Assembly: GCA_900541355.1 (NCBI GenBank)
Contig: UQJU01000025.1
Location: 1-17,842 of the forward strand
Length of the DNA: 17,842 nt
Reading direction: 5' to 3'
DNA from: Candidatus Avelusimicrobium fimicolum
GTDB lineage: Bacteria > Elusimicrobiota > Elusimicrobia > Elusimicrobiales > Elusimicrobiaceae
Part shown: one piece after another, positions 1-7,336 of the stretch
How the letters are laid out: every line of letters starts with the position of its first letter
Numbering within the stretch: the stretch's first letter is position 1
Notes under the pieces: model-generated
Seen by the model: only the letters and a program-made list of their open reading frames with translations
Databases searched by the model: none
Told to the model about the DNA's origin: nothing
Translations under genes and position numbers: made by a program

Positions 1-176
1 AAAAGAGGGGGAAAAGGTAAGCCGTCCGCAGGACTTATTTTTAAAGGGGTTGTTTTGTTTTTTTTGTTAAAATTTTGATAATTCGCAGTGGATATACCCC
101 CGGATGTATCGGCCGTATAAAAATGTGTATAAAGGGTCGTTTTGGTCAAAGATAAAGGCCTTAACAAGGAGAAAAA
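1..176. other. Left-edge intergenic region upstream of the pilin gene
   Basis: No gene is visible here. A short GTCC-GCA-GGAC hairpin (24-34) followed by a T-rich run (35-42) could be the weak terminator of a gene to the left. AT-rich boxes TTGATA (75-80), TATAAA (116-121) and TATAAA (128-133) are present, but no pair has proper promoter spacing, so I do not call a promoter. The pilin ribosome binding site AAGGAG lies at 166-171, five bases before its ATG. Confidence 0.4.
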
Positions 177-635
177 ATGAAAGGTTTTACTCTTATAGAA
201 TTATTAGTAGTCGTGTTAATTATCGGCATATTGGCTTCGGTAGCACTGCCACAATATGAAAAGGCAGTAGAAAAAAGCCGTATTTCAGAAGCAATCACGC
301 TCGTGTCCGCCATTGGCAGAGCGGAAGAATTGTATTTTATGGCTAACGGAGAATATGCCAAAGATATTGATAAACTGGATTTAGATTTCCCAGGAGAACG
401 GATTAATTATTATGTTAATTCGCTGAAAACAAAATATTTTGCCTGCCGCCCAGTAGGCGGCCCTTGGCCGGAAACGGAGGTGTTGGCCGTATGCAACCGT
501 TTACCAAAGGAAACCATTTATGCGATCGTTTGGATGAAGGGCGGCGGATTAGCGTGCCGCTGGTATAACGAAAAAGGAAAATCCTACTGCAAGATGTTTG
601 GCCCCGTTACGGGAACACAAGTTATAATGTTGTAA
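177..635 (+). CDS. Type IV pilin-like / pseudopilin protein
   Basis: A 152-residue protein with a class III prepilin signal: a very short leader MKG, then F4 and the FTLIELLVVVLIIGIL hydrophobic helix with the conserved Glu at mature position 5 (E8). A PilD-type peptidase would cut after G3 and methylate F4. The helix continues as an amphipathic segment (about residues 25-55), and the rest would form the globular head. Cysteines at 90, 106, 127 and 138 could give two disulfides. The start is fixed by AAGGAG five bases upstream. The gene stands alone and ends in a strong terminator. It could be a major pilin, a minor pilin or a type II secretion pseudopilin; the sequence does not decide. The family call is firm, the exact role open. 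Confidence 0.9.
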   Translation: MKGFTLIELLVVVLIIGILASVALPQYEKAVEKSRISEAITLVSAIGRAEELYFMANGEYAKDIDKLDLDFPGERINYYVNSLKTKYFACRPVGGPWPETEVLAVCNRLPKETIYAIVWMKGGGLACRWYNEKGKSYCKMFGPVTGTQVIML

Positions 636-661
636 AAAAGCCCCGCAGAAGCGGGGCTTTT
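636..661. terminator. Bidirectional intrinsic terminator
   Basis: Perfect 11-base arms AAAAGCCCCGC (636-646) and GCGGGGCTTTT (651-661) around the loop AGAA. The A-run and T-run flanks let it serve both the pilin gene (+) and the rlmB end of the minus-strand operon. Confidence 0.9.
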
Positions 662-677
662 ACTAAGAGAGTTACAT

Positions 678-1427
678 CTATTTTTTTAACTGCACTTTGG
701 ACATCATATCGTACATAATGATACCCGCCGCGGCGGAAGCGTTTAAACTTTCTACCCCGCCTTTTTGCGGAATAGATACAATTTCGTCGCAATTTTCGGC
801 CGTCTTTTCGCGGATACCAAAACCTTCGGAACCGATTACCAATACCGCCGGGGAAGCATATTCCATTGTGTTAATGGGTTTTCCGGCCATATCGGCCCCA
901 TAGACCCAAAAGCCTTCCTCTTTCAAATCATTTAGGGCGGCTGACAGATTGGCTACTTCCACAATATTAATATTTTCAATGGCCCCGCAGGCTACTTTAT
1001 ATACGGCAGGCGTAATACCTACCGTACGCCGTTGCGGCAGAATAATGGTAGAGAAGCCCAGACAGGCCGCACTGCGGATAATGGCGCCCAAGTTTTGCGG
1101 GTCGGTCATTTCGTCCACGGCGAGCCAAAGGTCTTTTTTGTTGCCGTCAGCCTCATACATTGCGGTAGAAAGTTTCATTAATTTAATGGGCTGGATTTTA
1201 GCCATTACCCCTTGGTGGTTGGCATTTCTGGTTAAGCGGTCCAGCGTTTTGTTGTCAATGCGGTCAATTTTGGCATTGCACCGTTTCGCCAGGCGGATGA
1301 TTTCCTCCACAGCGCGGTGGCCGGCCTTACTGTCCGATACATATAACTGCGTAACATTGCGCTTTTTGCTTTTCAGCGCTTCCATCACCGGGTGAATCCC
1401 GTAAATCATATCTAAATTATCTTGCAT
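678..1427 (-). CDS. rlmB: RlmB/TrmH-family rRNA 2'-O-ribose methyltransferase
   Basis: 249 residues, the usual length for the SpoU/TrmH family. An N-terminal substrate-binding domain (about 1-80, starting MIYGIHPVMEAL) is followed by the SPOUT methyltransferase fold. Motif 1 is DPQNLGAIIRSA (109-120) with N112 and R118. Motif 2 is VLVIGSEGFG (195-204) with E201. Motif 3 is IPQKGGVESLNASAAAG (219-235) with S227 and N229. Together these form the knotted SAM site. By analogy with RlmB it methylates a 23S rRNA ribose, but close paralogs act on other rRNA or tRNA sites. I chose the ATG at 1427 because GAGGGA sits just upstream; an in-frame TTG at 1442 would overlap the end of pfkA. The gap to pfkA is seven bases, so the two are cotranscribed. 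Confidence 0.9.
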   Translation of the reverse strand: MQDNLDMIYGIHPVMEALKSKKRNVTQLYVSDSKAGHRAVEEIIRLAKRCNAKIDRIDNKTLDRLTRNANHQGVMAKIQPIKLMKLSTAMYEADGNKKDLWLAVDEMTDPQNLGAIIRSAACLGFSTIILPQRRTVGITPAVYKVACGAIENINIVEVANLSAALNDLKEEGFWVYGADMAGKPINTMEYASPAVLVIGSEGFGIREKTAENCDEIVSIPQKGGVESLNASAAAGIIMYDMMSKVQLKK

Positions 1428-1434
1428 TTTTCCC

Positions 1435-2535
1435 TCAACCAATGGTGGACGAGCCGAAACTCATACCGATTTCCAACGCGGCTCTCACTTCGTCCCCGTT
1501 CGGGTCCACGCGTTTCAAATCGGAAATTGCGTCCGTAATTTTTACTTCTGTAATTTTAAAATCTCTAAACGCGGCCATATAGCCGAATTTACCCTCTAAC
1601 ACCATTTCCAAAGCCTTGGCGCCATAGAGGGTGGAAAGCCAGCGGTCAAAGGCCGTAGGCGTGCCGCCCCTTTGGGTGTGTCCGAGTACGCAGGCGCGGG
1701 ATTCAATTTTGGTGCGGTCTTCAATCATATTGCTCAACTTAGCCGCAATACCGCCCAAGCGAATCGGGTCCGTGCTGCCGGGCAAGGTGCGGGCAATGGT
1801 CTGTTCGCCTTGTTCGTTTTTTGCTCCTTCGGCGGCTACTACGATACTGAAATTTTTTCCTTTACTGCGGCGTTCCAAAATGGAGTTGACGATAACATCC
1901 TCGTTATACGGAATTTCCGGAATAAGCACAATGTCGCCCCCGCCGGCCAAGGCAGAACGCAAAGCAATCCACCCCGCGTAGCGGCCCATTGTTTCCACAA
2001 TCATTACGCGGTGATGGCTCTGCGCGGTGGTGTGCAAGCGGTCAATGGCTTCGGTGGCAATCGCCAAGGCGGAGTCAAACCCAAAGGTCTGGTCGGTGGC
2101 GGATAAGTCGTTATCAATCGTTTTCGGTACGGCTACAATCGGCATACCCATATCCACAAACTGCTGGGACATATGCAACGTGCCGTCTCCGCCGATAGTA
2201 ATCAGCGCATCCAACTGGTTTTCTTTAAAATTGTGCATGGCTACGGAAGATAAGTCGCGCGGGGTTTCCGGTGAGCCAAAGGGCGGAAGTGTATAATTAA
2301 AGGGGTTGGCAATGTTGCTCGTACCCAAAATAGTTCCCCCTAAGGTCAAAATACCGGAAACGGTTTCGTCCGTAATGCGGATAAATTCGTTGCGTACAAG
2401 TCCGTCAAAGCCATTTTTCAGGCCCAAAACTTCAATGCCGTGGCGCAAAGCGTTTTTGCTTACTGCGCGGACGACGGCATTTAAACCGGGGCAATCGCCC
2501 CCTGCGGTTAAAATACCAATTTTTTTGATAGTCAT
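1435..2535 (-). CDS. pfkA: 6-phosphofructokinase, probably ATP-dependent
   Basis: 366 residues with the full PFK fold: nucleotide loop LTAGGDCPGLNAVVRA (9-24), GGDGT (115-119), PKTIDND (137-143) with catalytic D141, the MGRYAGWIA substrate segment (183-191) and GHTQRGGTPTAFDR (285-298). It phosphorylates fructose-6-phosphate to the 1,6-bisphosphate in glycolysis. At the two positions used to separate donors, G118 (E. coli Gly104) favours ATP, while K138 (E. coli Gly124) is the residue seen in PPi enzymes and in the mixed Gly/Lys group, which is mostly ATP-dependent. I therefore favour ATP, with moderate certainty on the donor. GGAGGGG (2544-2550) precedes the ATG by eight bases. It is the middle gene of the ispH-pfkA-rlmB unit. 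Confidence 0.93.
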   Translation of the reverse strand: MTIKKIGILTAGGDCPGLNAVVRAVSKNALRHGIEVLGLKNGFDGLVRNEFIRITDETVSGILTLGGTILGTSNIANPFNYTLPPFGSPETPRDLSSVAMHNFKENQLDALITIGGDGTLHMSQQFVDMGMPIVAVPKTIDNDLSATDQTFGFDSALAIATEAIDRLHTTAQSHHRVMIVETMGRYAGWIALRSALAGGGDIVLIPEIPYNEDVIVNSILERRSKGKNFSIVVAAEGAKNEQGEQTIARTLPGSTDPIRLGGIAAKLSNMIEDRTKIESRACVLGHTQRGGTPTAFDRWLSTLYGAKALEMVLEGKFGYMAAFRDFKITEVKITDAISDLKRVDPNGDEVRAALEIGMSFGSSTIG

Positions 2536-2553
2536 ATTTTTATCCCCTCCAAA

Positions 2554-4245
2554 TTACAAATAAGCGGCTAATGCGCTTAATGCCCACAGTACAAAAAACT
2601 GGCCGTCAATCAGCGTTTCATCTTTCACGCTGCGGGTGGTGGTCTTACTATAATAATATATTACAATAAAAACGGTGTATAAATGGCCCAGTAAAAGCAT
2701 TGCTACCAAGGCCGGCTTCCAGGTCATCGTAAGCAAGGTGCCCAATGCCGCCGTTAAGGCAAGCAAAATGAGCGTAACGGCCCATTTTGTTTTTGTCATT
2801 CCAAAGGCTTTGTAAAAACTTTCGCGCCCGATAATCAGGTCCTTGTTGGCAGATGTAAAACCCAGTGTTACGGAGCGCATAAAAACAAGCAGTACCGTAT
2901 AAAATACCGCCAGGTATGAGGCCTTTCTTAATAAAAGATCGTTAGCATAAGCCGGTAAAAACGCGCACGCATACGCCCAACCCAAGGCGGTTACAATGTC
3001 TTTGGTGCCGGGGAGCGATAAAAGTTGGAGTTTGAGCAAGTGCCTAAACGGATACGCAAAGCCCAAGGCTAAAAAGAGTACACCCAGCACGGCGGTTCCC
3101 TTGCCTAACAGAACGGCCATTACAGTGGCTCCCAAAGCGGCCACTATACTGGCTCCCGTTAAAAAGCGTTTGTTCTGCCCGGGTTGCGCTTCGGCTGCAC
3201 GGTTAAATGCCGTTAACGCATAGACAAATAAACCCGCAAAAGCCAAAAATAACCCATTAGACGGTATGCCTTCCAGACGCATACATACATAGGTCAAGGC
3301 CGAAGCCGCGCAGGCGGTGTAAAAACAGTTGCGCACCAGAAAGTGCCATATGGCTTGCGGCAAATGGGATAAAACAGATTTTGGGTCCGGCTTTCGCAGT
3401 TCGCGTACACGGGCGGCCACCCGGTCAATGACCCAGTTGGGGGTAGATGCCCCGGCGGTAATAAAAATCTTTTTGGCCCGCACCACAGGGAGCGGGTCTA
3501 TTTCGTTCTCTGTTTCCACGTGCTGTACGCTCGGGGCCAAGCCCTTGCACAAAAGGGCCAGCCGTGCGGTGTTTGCGCTGTGGCGTCCGCCTACGACAAT
3601 CACTAAATCAGCATTTTTGGCCTGTTCAATGGTTTCCTTTTGGCGGTCCTTAGTCGGTTGGCAAATGGTGTTGGAAATTTGGCACTCGTCCGCGTGTTTT
3701 TTGATTTCTTCGGCGGTTTCGTAAAAAACGCTTTCTTTTTGCGTAGTTTGCGAAACGACGTTTACTTTTTCAAAGTGGGGGAGTTTTGCGGCTTCTTCCG
3801 GTCCGGAAACTACGGTTCCCTTGCCTTGGGTGTAGCCTAATAAACCGATTACTTCTGCGTGCCCGCCGTCGCCTACAATTATGGTGTGATAACCCTGCTC
3901 GGCATATTTGGCTATAATGTTTTGCGCGTGCTTAACTAAGGGGCAAGTCGCATCCACTACTTCCATCCCGCAATTTTCCACTTCCTTTTGAAACGAAGGC
4001 GTAATGCCGTGCGCGCGGATAACTAACACGCCCGCTTTATCGGCCGCTTCCTGTGGGCGGTCAATGGACGTGATTTGCTTGGCAGCCAGCATATCCGTTA
4101 CCTGCTTATTGTGGATAAGCGGCCCAATGGTATAGACAGGCTTCTTCCCGGCGGCTTCCAATTCCAGCACCTTATCAATGGCGCGTTTCACTCCGGGGCA
4201 AAAGCCCGCACTTTTTGCTACGGTTACGTCTTGTTCTTTTTCCAT
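2554..4245 (-). CDS. ispH: IspH (HMBPP reductase) fused to a UbiA-like nine-helix membrane domain
   Basis: 563 residues, about twice the size of a plain IspH. Residues 1-280 are a complete IspH/LytB: 4Fe-4S cysteines C16, C101 and C195; H45 and H79; HAE with H129 and E131; SQTTQ (165-169); CQPTKDRQ (195-202); and TAGASTP (263-269). It would reduce HMBPP to IPP and DMAPP, the last step of the MEP pathway. Residues 300-563 hold about nine hydrophobic helices. The FAYPF...LPGTKDIVTALGWA stretch (396-424) recalls UbiA prenyltransferases. However, the two Asp-rich motifs are degenerate: the first reads NRAAEAQPG (348-356), and the second keeps only D469 in SANKDLIIGRES (465-476). The membrane part is therefore unlikely to be a normal prenyltransferase. 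The gene opens an operon with pfkA and rlmB, and its mRNA appears leaderless. Confidence 0.88.
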   Translation of the reverse strand: MEKEQDVTVAKSAGFCPGVKRAIDKVLELEAAGKKPVYTIGPLIHNKQVTDMLAAKQITSIDRPQEAADKAGVLVIRAHGITPSFQKEVENCGMEVVDATCPLVKHAQNIIAKYAEQGYHTIIVGDGGHAEVIGLLGYTQGKGTVVSGPEEAAKLPHFEKVNVVSQTTQKESVFYETAEEIKKHADECQISNTICQPTKDRQKETIEQAKNADLVIVVGGRHSANTARLALLCKGLAPSVQHVETENEIDPLPVVRAKKIFITAGASTPNWVIDRVAARVRELRKPDPKSVLSHLPQAIWHFLVRNCFYTACAASALTYVCMRLEGIPSNGLFLAFAGLFVYALTAFNRAAEAQPGQNKRFLTGASIVAALGATVMAVLLGKGTAVLGVLFLALGFAYPFRHLLKLQLLSLPGTKDIVTALGWAYACAFLPAYANDLLLRKASYLAVFYTVLLVFMRSVTLGFTSANKDLIIGRESFYKAFGMTKTKWAVTLILLALTAALGTLLTMTWKPALVAMLLLGHLYTVFIVIYYYSKTTTRSVKDETLIDGQFFVLWALSALAAYL

Positions 4246-4257
4246 ACTTATATTATA
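4246..4257 (-). promoter_or_regulatory. -10 promoter element directly before ispH (leaderless start)
   Basis: A perfect TATAAT (4252-4257 on the minus strand) is followed by only ATAAGT before the ATG, placing the expected transcription start on or next to the A of ATG. There is no Shine-Dalgarno sequence. I see no good -35 box at 16-19 bases spacing. Confidence 0.6.
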
Positions 4258-4277
4258 GGAAATTACGCGCTTGCTTT

Positions 4278-4306
4278 TTGCCCGGAGAGAACGGATTTTC
4301 TATAAT
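4278..4306 (+). promoter_or_regulatory. Promoter of the M3 peptidase gene (leaderless start)
   Basis: TTGCCC (4278-4283), a 17-base spacer and TATAAT (4301-4306), with the ATG only six bases further at 4313. No ribosome binding site fits. The whole 67-base gap to the divergent ispH start is filled by the two promoters. Confidence 0.65.
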
Positions 4307-4312
4307 TTACCT

Positions 4313-6358
4313 ATGAATAAAATAATAATGAGTATGGCGGCTTTAACGCTGCCCTGTGCCGCTTTTGCAGGCGCTTACGGCGATATGTTTAAAAACGGAC
4401 ATCTCCGCTTTGACTATACGCCCCAAGAAATTTCCGCGTTGGAAGAACGCGCAGCGAAAGAACTGGATATCAATTTGAACTTTTTGGCCGCTATCCCGGC
4501 TGACCGGCGCGACTTTACCAATACTGTGCGCGCGTTGGAGGATGCCTATACCTCGTATTGGTTTGTGCCGAAGAACTTATCGCTCTTATCGTATTTTCAC
4601 CAAGATTCTGCCGTGCGTGATGCCGCCGCTAATTTAGAGGCCATAGGGGTAGATAAAAAACTTTCCGTTTTTGCGCGCAAAGATGTGTATAAGGCTTTAA
4701 AGGAATACGCAGACACGAACCCGCAGTTAAACCACGAAGATATGCGCTTGCTTTCCAAATGGTTGGAGCGTTTTGAACGGGCGGGTATGGCCCTGTCGGA
4801 AAAGGATGCCGAAGCGTATGCTCAACTAAACACGGAGCGCTTAAATAAAATTACCCGGTATAATGTTAATTTAAATAATTATAAAGATGAACTGGTGGTT
4901 GGGCGTGAGGAACTGGACGGCTTGGGCGAAACCTACATCAACCGTTTGGAACGCACGAAGGACGGAAAATATATCGTTACATTAAAATACCCGGACTATA
5001 ATCCGTTTATGTCATCAGCCAAGAGCGAGAAAGCGCGCAAAGCCTTGCAGGAAAAATTTGCCCGCCGCGGCGGTAAAGAAAACGTAAAATTGCTGGAAGA
5101 TACCGTTGAACTGCGCCGCAAACAGGCCGCTTTGTTAGGTTTTAAACGCTACCCGGACTATGTACTTCCGGTGCGTATGGCCAAAAATTACGAAACGTTG
5201 GAAGCATTTTTAAAGAATTTGCAAAAGGAAGTTACACCGCTTGCCCAGGATGAGATGAAGGCCTATTTAAAACTACAAGAGGAAACCACCGGGCAGCAGG
5301 CGGACGAAATGACCGCGTGGAATTTGCCGTATTGGAGCAACCAGTACAAAAAGAAATATTACCAGGTAGATGACGATAAAATTAAGGAATATTTCCCGGC
5401 GGATAAAGTGATTAGCGGGATGTTTGAAGTGTTTGGAAGCCTTTTTGGGATTACATTTACCCAAGCGGATTTGCCCGTTTGGCACCCGGAAGTAGTGGTG
5501 TATCAAATTAAGGATAAGAAAACGGGCGAATTGATTTCCAACTTTTATTTGGATTTGTTCCCGCGCGATGGCAAATATACACACGCCGCCACTTGGAGTT
5601 TTGTGGACCGCTTTGAATTGCCGGACGGGCAAATGCAAACCCCTTCTGTGGTGATTGCGGCTAACTTTACTCCGGCGGGCAACGGGATGCCGTCCCTCTT
5701 GGAGCACAGCGAGGTGGAAACCTTGTTCCACGAGTTTGGGCACGTTTTGCAAATGTCTATGGCTACTTCCAAATACGCTACGCTCACGGGCGACAATGTG
5801 GCGTGGGATTATATTGAAGCGCACTCCCAACTGTTGGAAAACTGGGCGTGGCAGCCGCAAGTGCTTAAAAAGATTTCCGCCCATTACAAAACGGGCGAAA
5901 CCTTGCCGGACGGGTTGATTTCATCTTTGGTCAAGTCCAAAAATGTGGGCGTGGCGGTTGCTTTTCTGCGGCAGAACTTTTTGGGCCAGTACGATTTGGC
6001 TTTGCATACAGCCGCCAAGCGCGTGGATTCTACTAAACTATATGCCCAAATGATGCACAATATCAGCGGTATCCCGATGACGAAAGGCACTTATCCGCAG
6101 GCGAGTTTCGGGCATATTATGAGTTTGACCGACCCGTATGATGTGGGCTACTATGTGTATGCGTGGTCTTTGGTGATTGCGCAGGATATCTTTTCGCGCT
6201 TTGAGGACGAGGGGCTGTTTAATGCGGAATTAGGAGCCAAATTGCGTAAGTACATCTACACCCCCGGTACGGTGTATGACGAAAACGAAATGGTGGAGCA
6301 ATTCCTGGGCCGCCCATATAACGACAAGGCTTTTTTAAAAAGTTTGGGAATTAACTGA
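4313..6358 (+). CDS. Secreted M3-family zinc metallopeptidase (oligoendopeptidase/dipeptidase type)
   Basis: 681 residues from the ATG at 4313. A signal peptide (1-19, ending CAAFA) predicts export by Sec; Pro before C14 argues against a lipobox. The M3 zinc site is present: HEFGH (473-477) with ligands H473 and H477 and catalytic E474, and third ligand E502 in IEAHSQLLENW, where the family usually has ExPSQ; here Pro is replaced by His. The C-terminal substrate segment SFGHIM...GYYVYAWS (598-619) supplies the usual His and Tyr. The long helical N-terminal half fits the clamshell fold of M3 peptidases. It probably trims peptides in the periplasm or outside the cell. An upstream in-frame TTG (4271) overlaps the promoter and is not used here. 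The gene stands alone between its promoter and a strong terminator. Confidence 0.9.
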   Translation: MNKIIMSMAALTLPCAAFAGAYGDMFKNGHLRFDYTPQEISALEERAAKELDINLNFLAAIPADRRDFTNTVRALEDAYTSYWFVPKNLSLLSYFHQDSAVRDAAANLEAIGVDKKLSVFARKDVYKALKEYADTNPQLNHEDMRLLSKWLERFERAGMALSEKDAEAYAQLNTERLNKITRYNVNLNNYKDELVVGREELDGLGETYINRLERTKDGKYIVTLKYPDYNPFMSSAKSEKARKALQEKFARRGGKENVKLLEDTVELRRKQAALLGFKRYPDYVLPVRMAKNYETLEAFLKNLQKEVTPLAQDEMKAYLKLQEETTGQQADEMTAWNLPYWSNQYKKKYYQVDDDKIKEYFPADKVISGMFEVFGSLFGITFTQADLPVWHPEVVVYQIKDKKTGELISNFYLDLFPRDGKYTHAATWSFVDRFELPDGQMQTPSVVIAANFTPAGNGMPSLLEHSEVETLFHEFGHVLQMSMATSKYATLTGDNVAWDYIEAHSQLLENWAWQPQVLKKISAHYKTGETLPDGLISSLVKSKNVGVAVAFLRQNFLGQYDLALHTAAKRVDSTKLYAQMMHNISGIPMTKGTYPQASFGHIMSLTDPYDVGYYVYAWSLVIAQDIFSRFEDEGLFNAELGAKLRKYIYTPGTVYDENEMVEQFLGRPYNDKAFLKSLGIN

Positions 6359-6362
6359 AACA

Positions 6363-6397
6363 AAAAAATCCGCGCTTTTATAGAGCGCGGATTTTTT
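6363..6397. terminator. Bidirectional intrinsic terminator
   Basis: Arms AAAAAATCCGCGC (6363-6375) and GCGCGGATTTTTT (6385-6397) around a nine-base loop, with an A-run on one side and a T-run on the other. It sits between the converging peptidase and membrane-protein genes. Confidence 0.9.
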
Positions 6398-6407
6398 ATA
6401 TGTAAAA

Positions 6408-7262
6408 CTACCGTTGTACCCAGTTGTTAAGCGCAAACCAAGACAAAAGCGATATGCCTAGCAGTACCGCAAGCAGCATAATAATCCATACTCCGCGAAA
6501 GCCGCTGCTTTCCTTTTGGCCGGCCGCTTCACGCGGGGAGCAGAGTGCTTTTAGCATTGCTTCGGCGCGCAATTCGGCTTCGTCCTGCGGTTTGGGCGAT
6601 AAAGTGGCAGTGGATGCCGGGTCGGTTTTTTCCAATTTAATAAGAGCGTTTTCCAGTTCGTGCAAAATCTGCATAGCACGGAAGCGGAAAGATTGGTAAT
6701 CTTCTACCGAAATGCAGGTGTTTTCGTGATAAACGAGGGCATTGTCGTTGAGTTCCAAATACATATTCCCGCGTGTTTTTAACAGCCCGATTAAAAATGG
6801 GGTTAATACAAGGCCCGCCGCCGGTGTGGGCGCGTGTACGCGGTAGCGGCTGTCCACCGCCGGGATATTCGTCTTCATTAACGCATATTGCGACGGCGCA
6901 AACTGCGAGTCTATCGGTGCTATTTTAAGCGCGGGAAACTGCCTCTTTTTCAGTTCCGCCGTAAAGAGCGTTAATTTGAGGGGCTTTGTTTTGGGATTGT
7001 CGTCCGTGTAAATATTATCGTCGGCTACGCGCATAAAGGCCAAATTGTCCGACCAGGTGCAGACGTTTTGGTATTGATGAAAAAATAACGTAAAAAATTC
7101 CAGCCGCCCCGCTGTCAGTTCGGTGGTTACAGTGTCTTTTTCTTTATCAAAGCGGCAGCCGTTCAGGCGCGCCATTTGCGCCAAACGGGCGGTGCGGGTG
7201 CGCGTGGTGGCCCATAAGCCCACACCCGCGCCAAGCATAATAAGAATAATTGCAATCGTCAT
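6408..7262 (-). CDS. Two-helix membrane protein of unknown function
   Basis: 284 residues from the second in-frame ATG (7262); the first ATG at 7268 would lie inside the presumed promoter-start spacing. I do not recognise the family. An N-terminal helix (about 2-19, IAIILIMLGAGVGLWA) is followed by basic residues, then a soluble domain of about 190 residues with mixed beta-like pattern and two cysteines near its start. A charged, proline-containing linker follows (about 205-245), then a C-terminal helix (about 255-277) before the tail NNWVQR. Both ends are thus membrane-anchored and the middle lies on one face of the membrane. It is a single-gene unit between two terminators, and the gene structure is convincing. 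The neighbours give no hint of function. Confidence 0.75.
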   Translation of the reverse strand: MTIAIILIMLGAGVGLWATTRTRTARLAQMARLNGCRFDKEKDTVTTELTAGRLEFFTLFFHQYQNVCTWSDNLAFMRVADDNIYTDDNPKTKPLKLTLFTAELKKRQFPALKIAPIDSQFAPSQYALMKTNIPAVDSRYRVHAPTPAAGLVLTPFLIGLLKTRGNMYLELNDNALVYHENTCISVEDYQSFRFRAMQILHELENALIKLEKTDPASTATLSPKPQDEAELRAEAMLKALCSPREAAGQKESSGFRGVWIIMLLAVLLGISLLSWFALNNWVQR

Positions 7263-7268
7263 ATTCAT

Positions 7269-7277
7269 ATCATACCA
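7269..7277 (-). promoter_or_regulatory. Extended -10 element before the membrane-protein gene (leaderless start)
   Basis: TGG-TATGAT on the minus strand, with TATGAT at 7269-7274 and the ATG I prefer six bases on at 7262. There is no Shine-Dalgarno sequence and no -35 box; a -35 would fall inside the upstream terminator hairpin. Confidence 0.45.
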
Positions 7278-7289
7278 AAAAACAAAAGA

Positions 7290-7324
7290 AAAACTCCCCG
7301 CGTTTTTACAAGCGGGGAGTTTTT
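7290..7324 (-). terminator. Intrinsic terminator of the pyrophosphatase gene
   Basis: Arms AAAACTCCCCGC (7290-7301) and GCGGGGAGTTTT (7312-7323) around a ten-base loop. On the minus strand the hairpin is followed by a T-rich tract that runs straight into the next gene's -10 box. Confidence 0.88.
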
Positions 7325-7336
7325 AAAGCATGTTGC

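Noticed and set aside
1428..1442. TTG start for the rRNA methyltransferase
   Set aside because: The ATG at 1427 has GAGGGA directly upstream; the TTG has none and overlaps pfkA.
1672..2106. Long plus-strand frame opposite the phosphofructokinase gene
   Set aside because: It is antisense to a strongly conserved enzyme, and its product shows no domain, signal or natural composition.
4271..4312. Upstream TTG start giving 14 extra residues on the M3 peptidase
   Set aside because: It would put promoter bases in the coding region and move the signal peptide away from the N-terminus.
5273..5884. 203-codon minus-strand frame opposite the M3 peptidase
   Set aside because: It lies entirely antisense to the catalytic region of the peptidase and has no ribosome binding site or recognisable domain.
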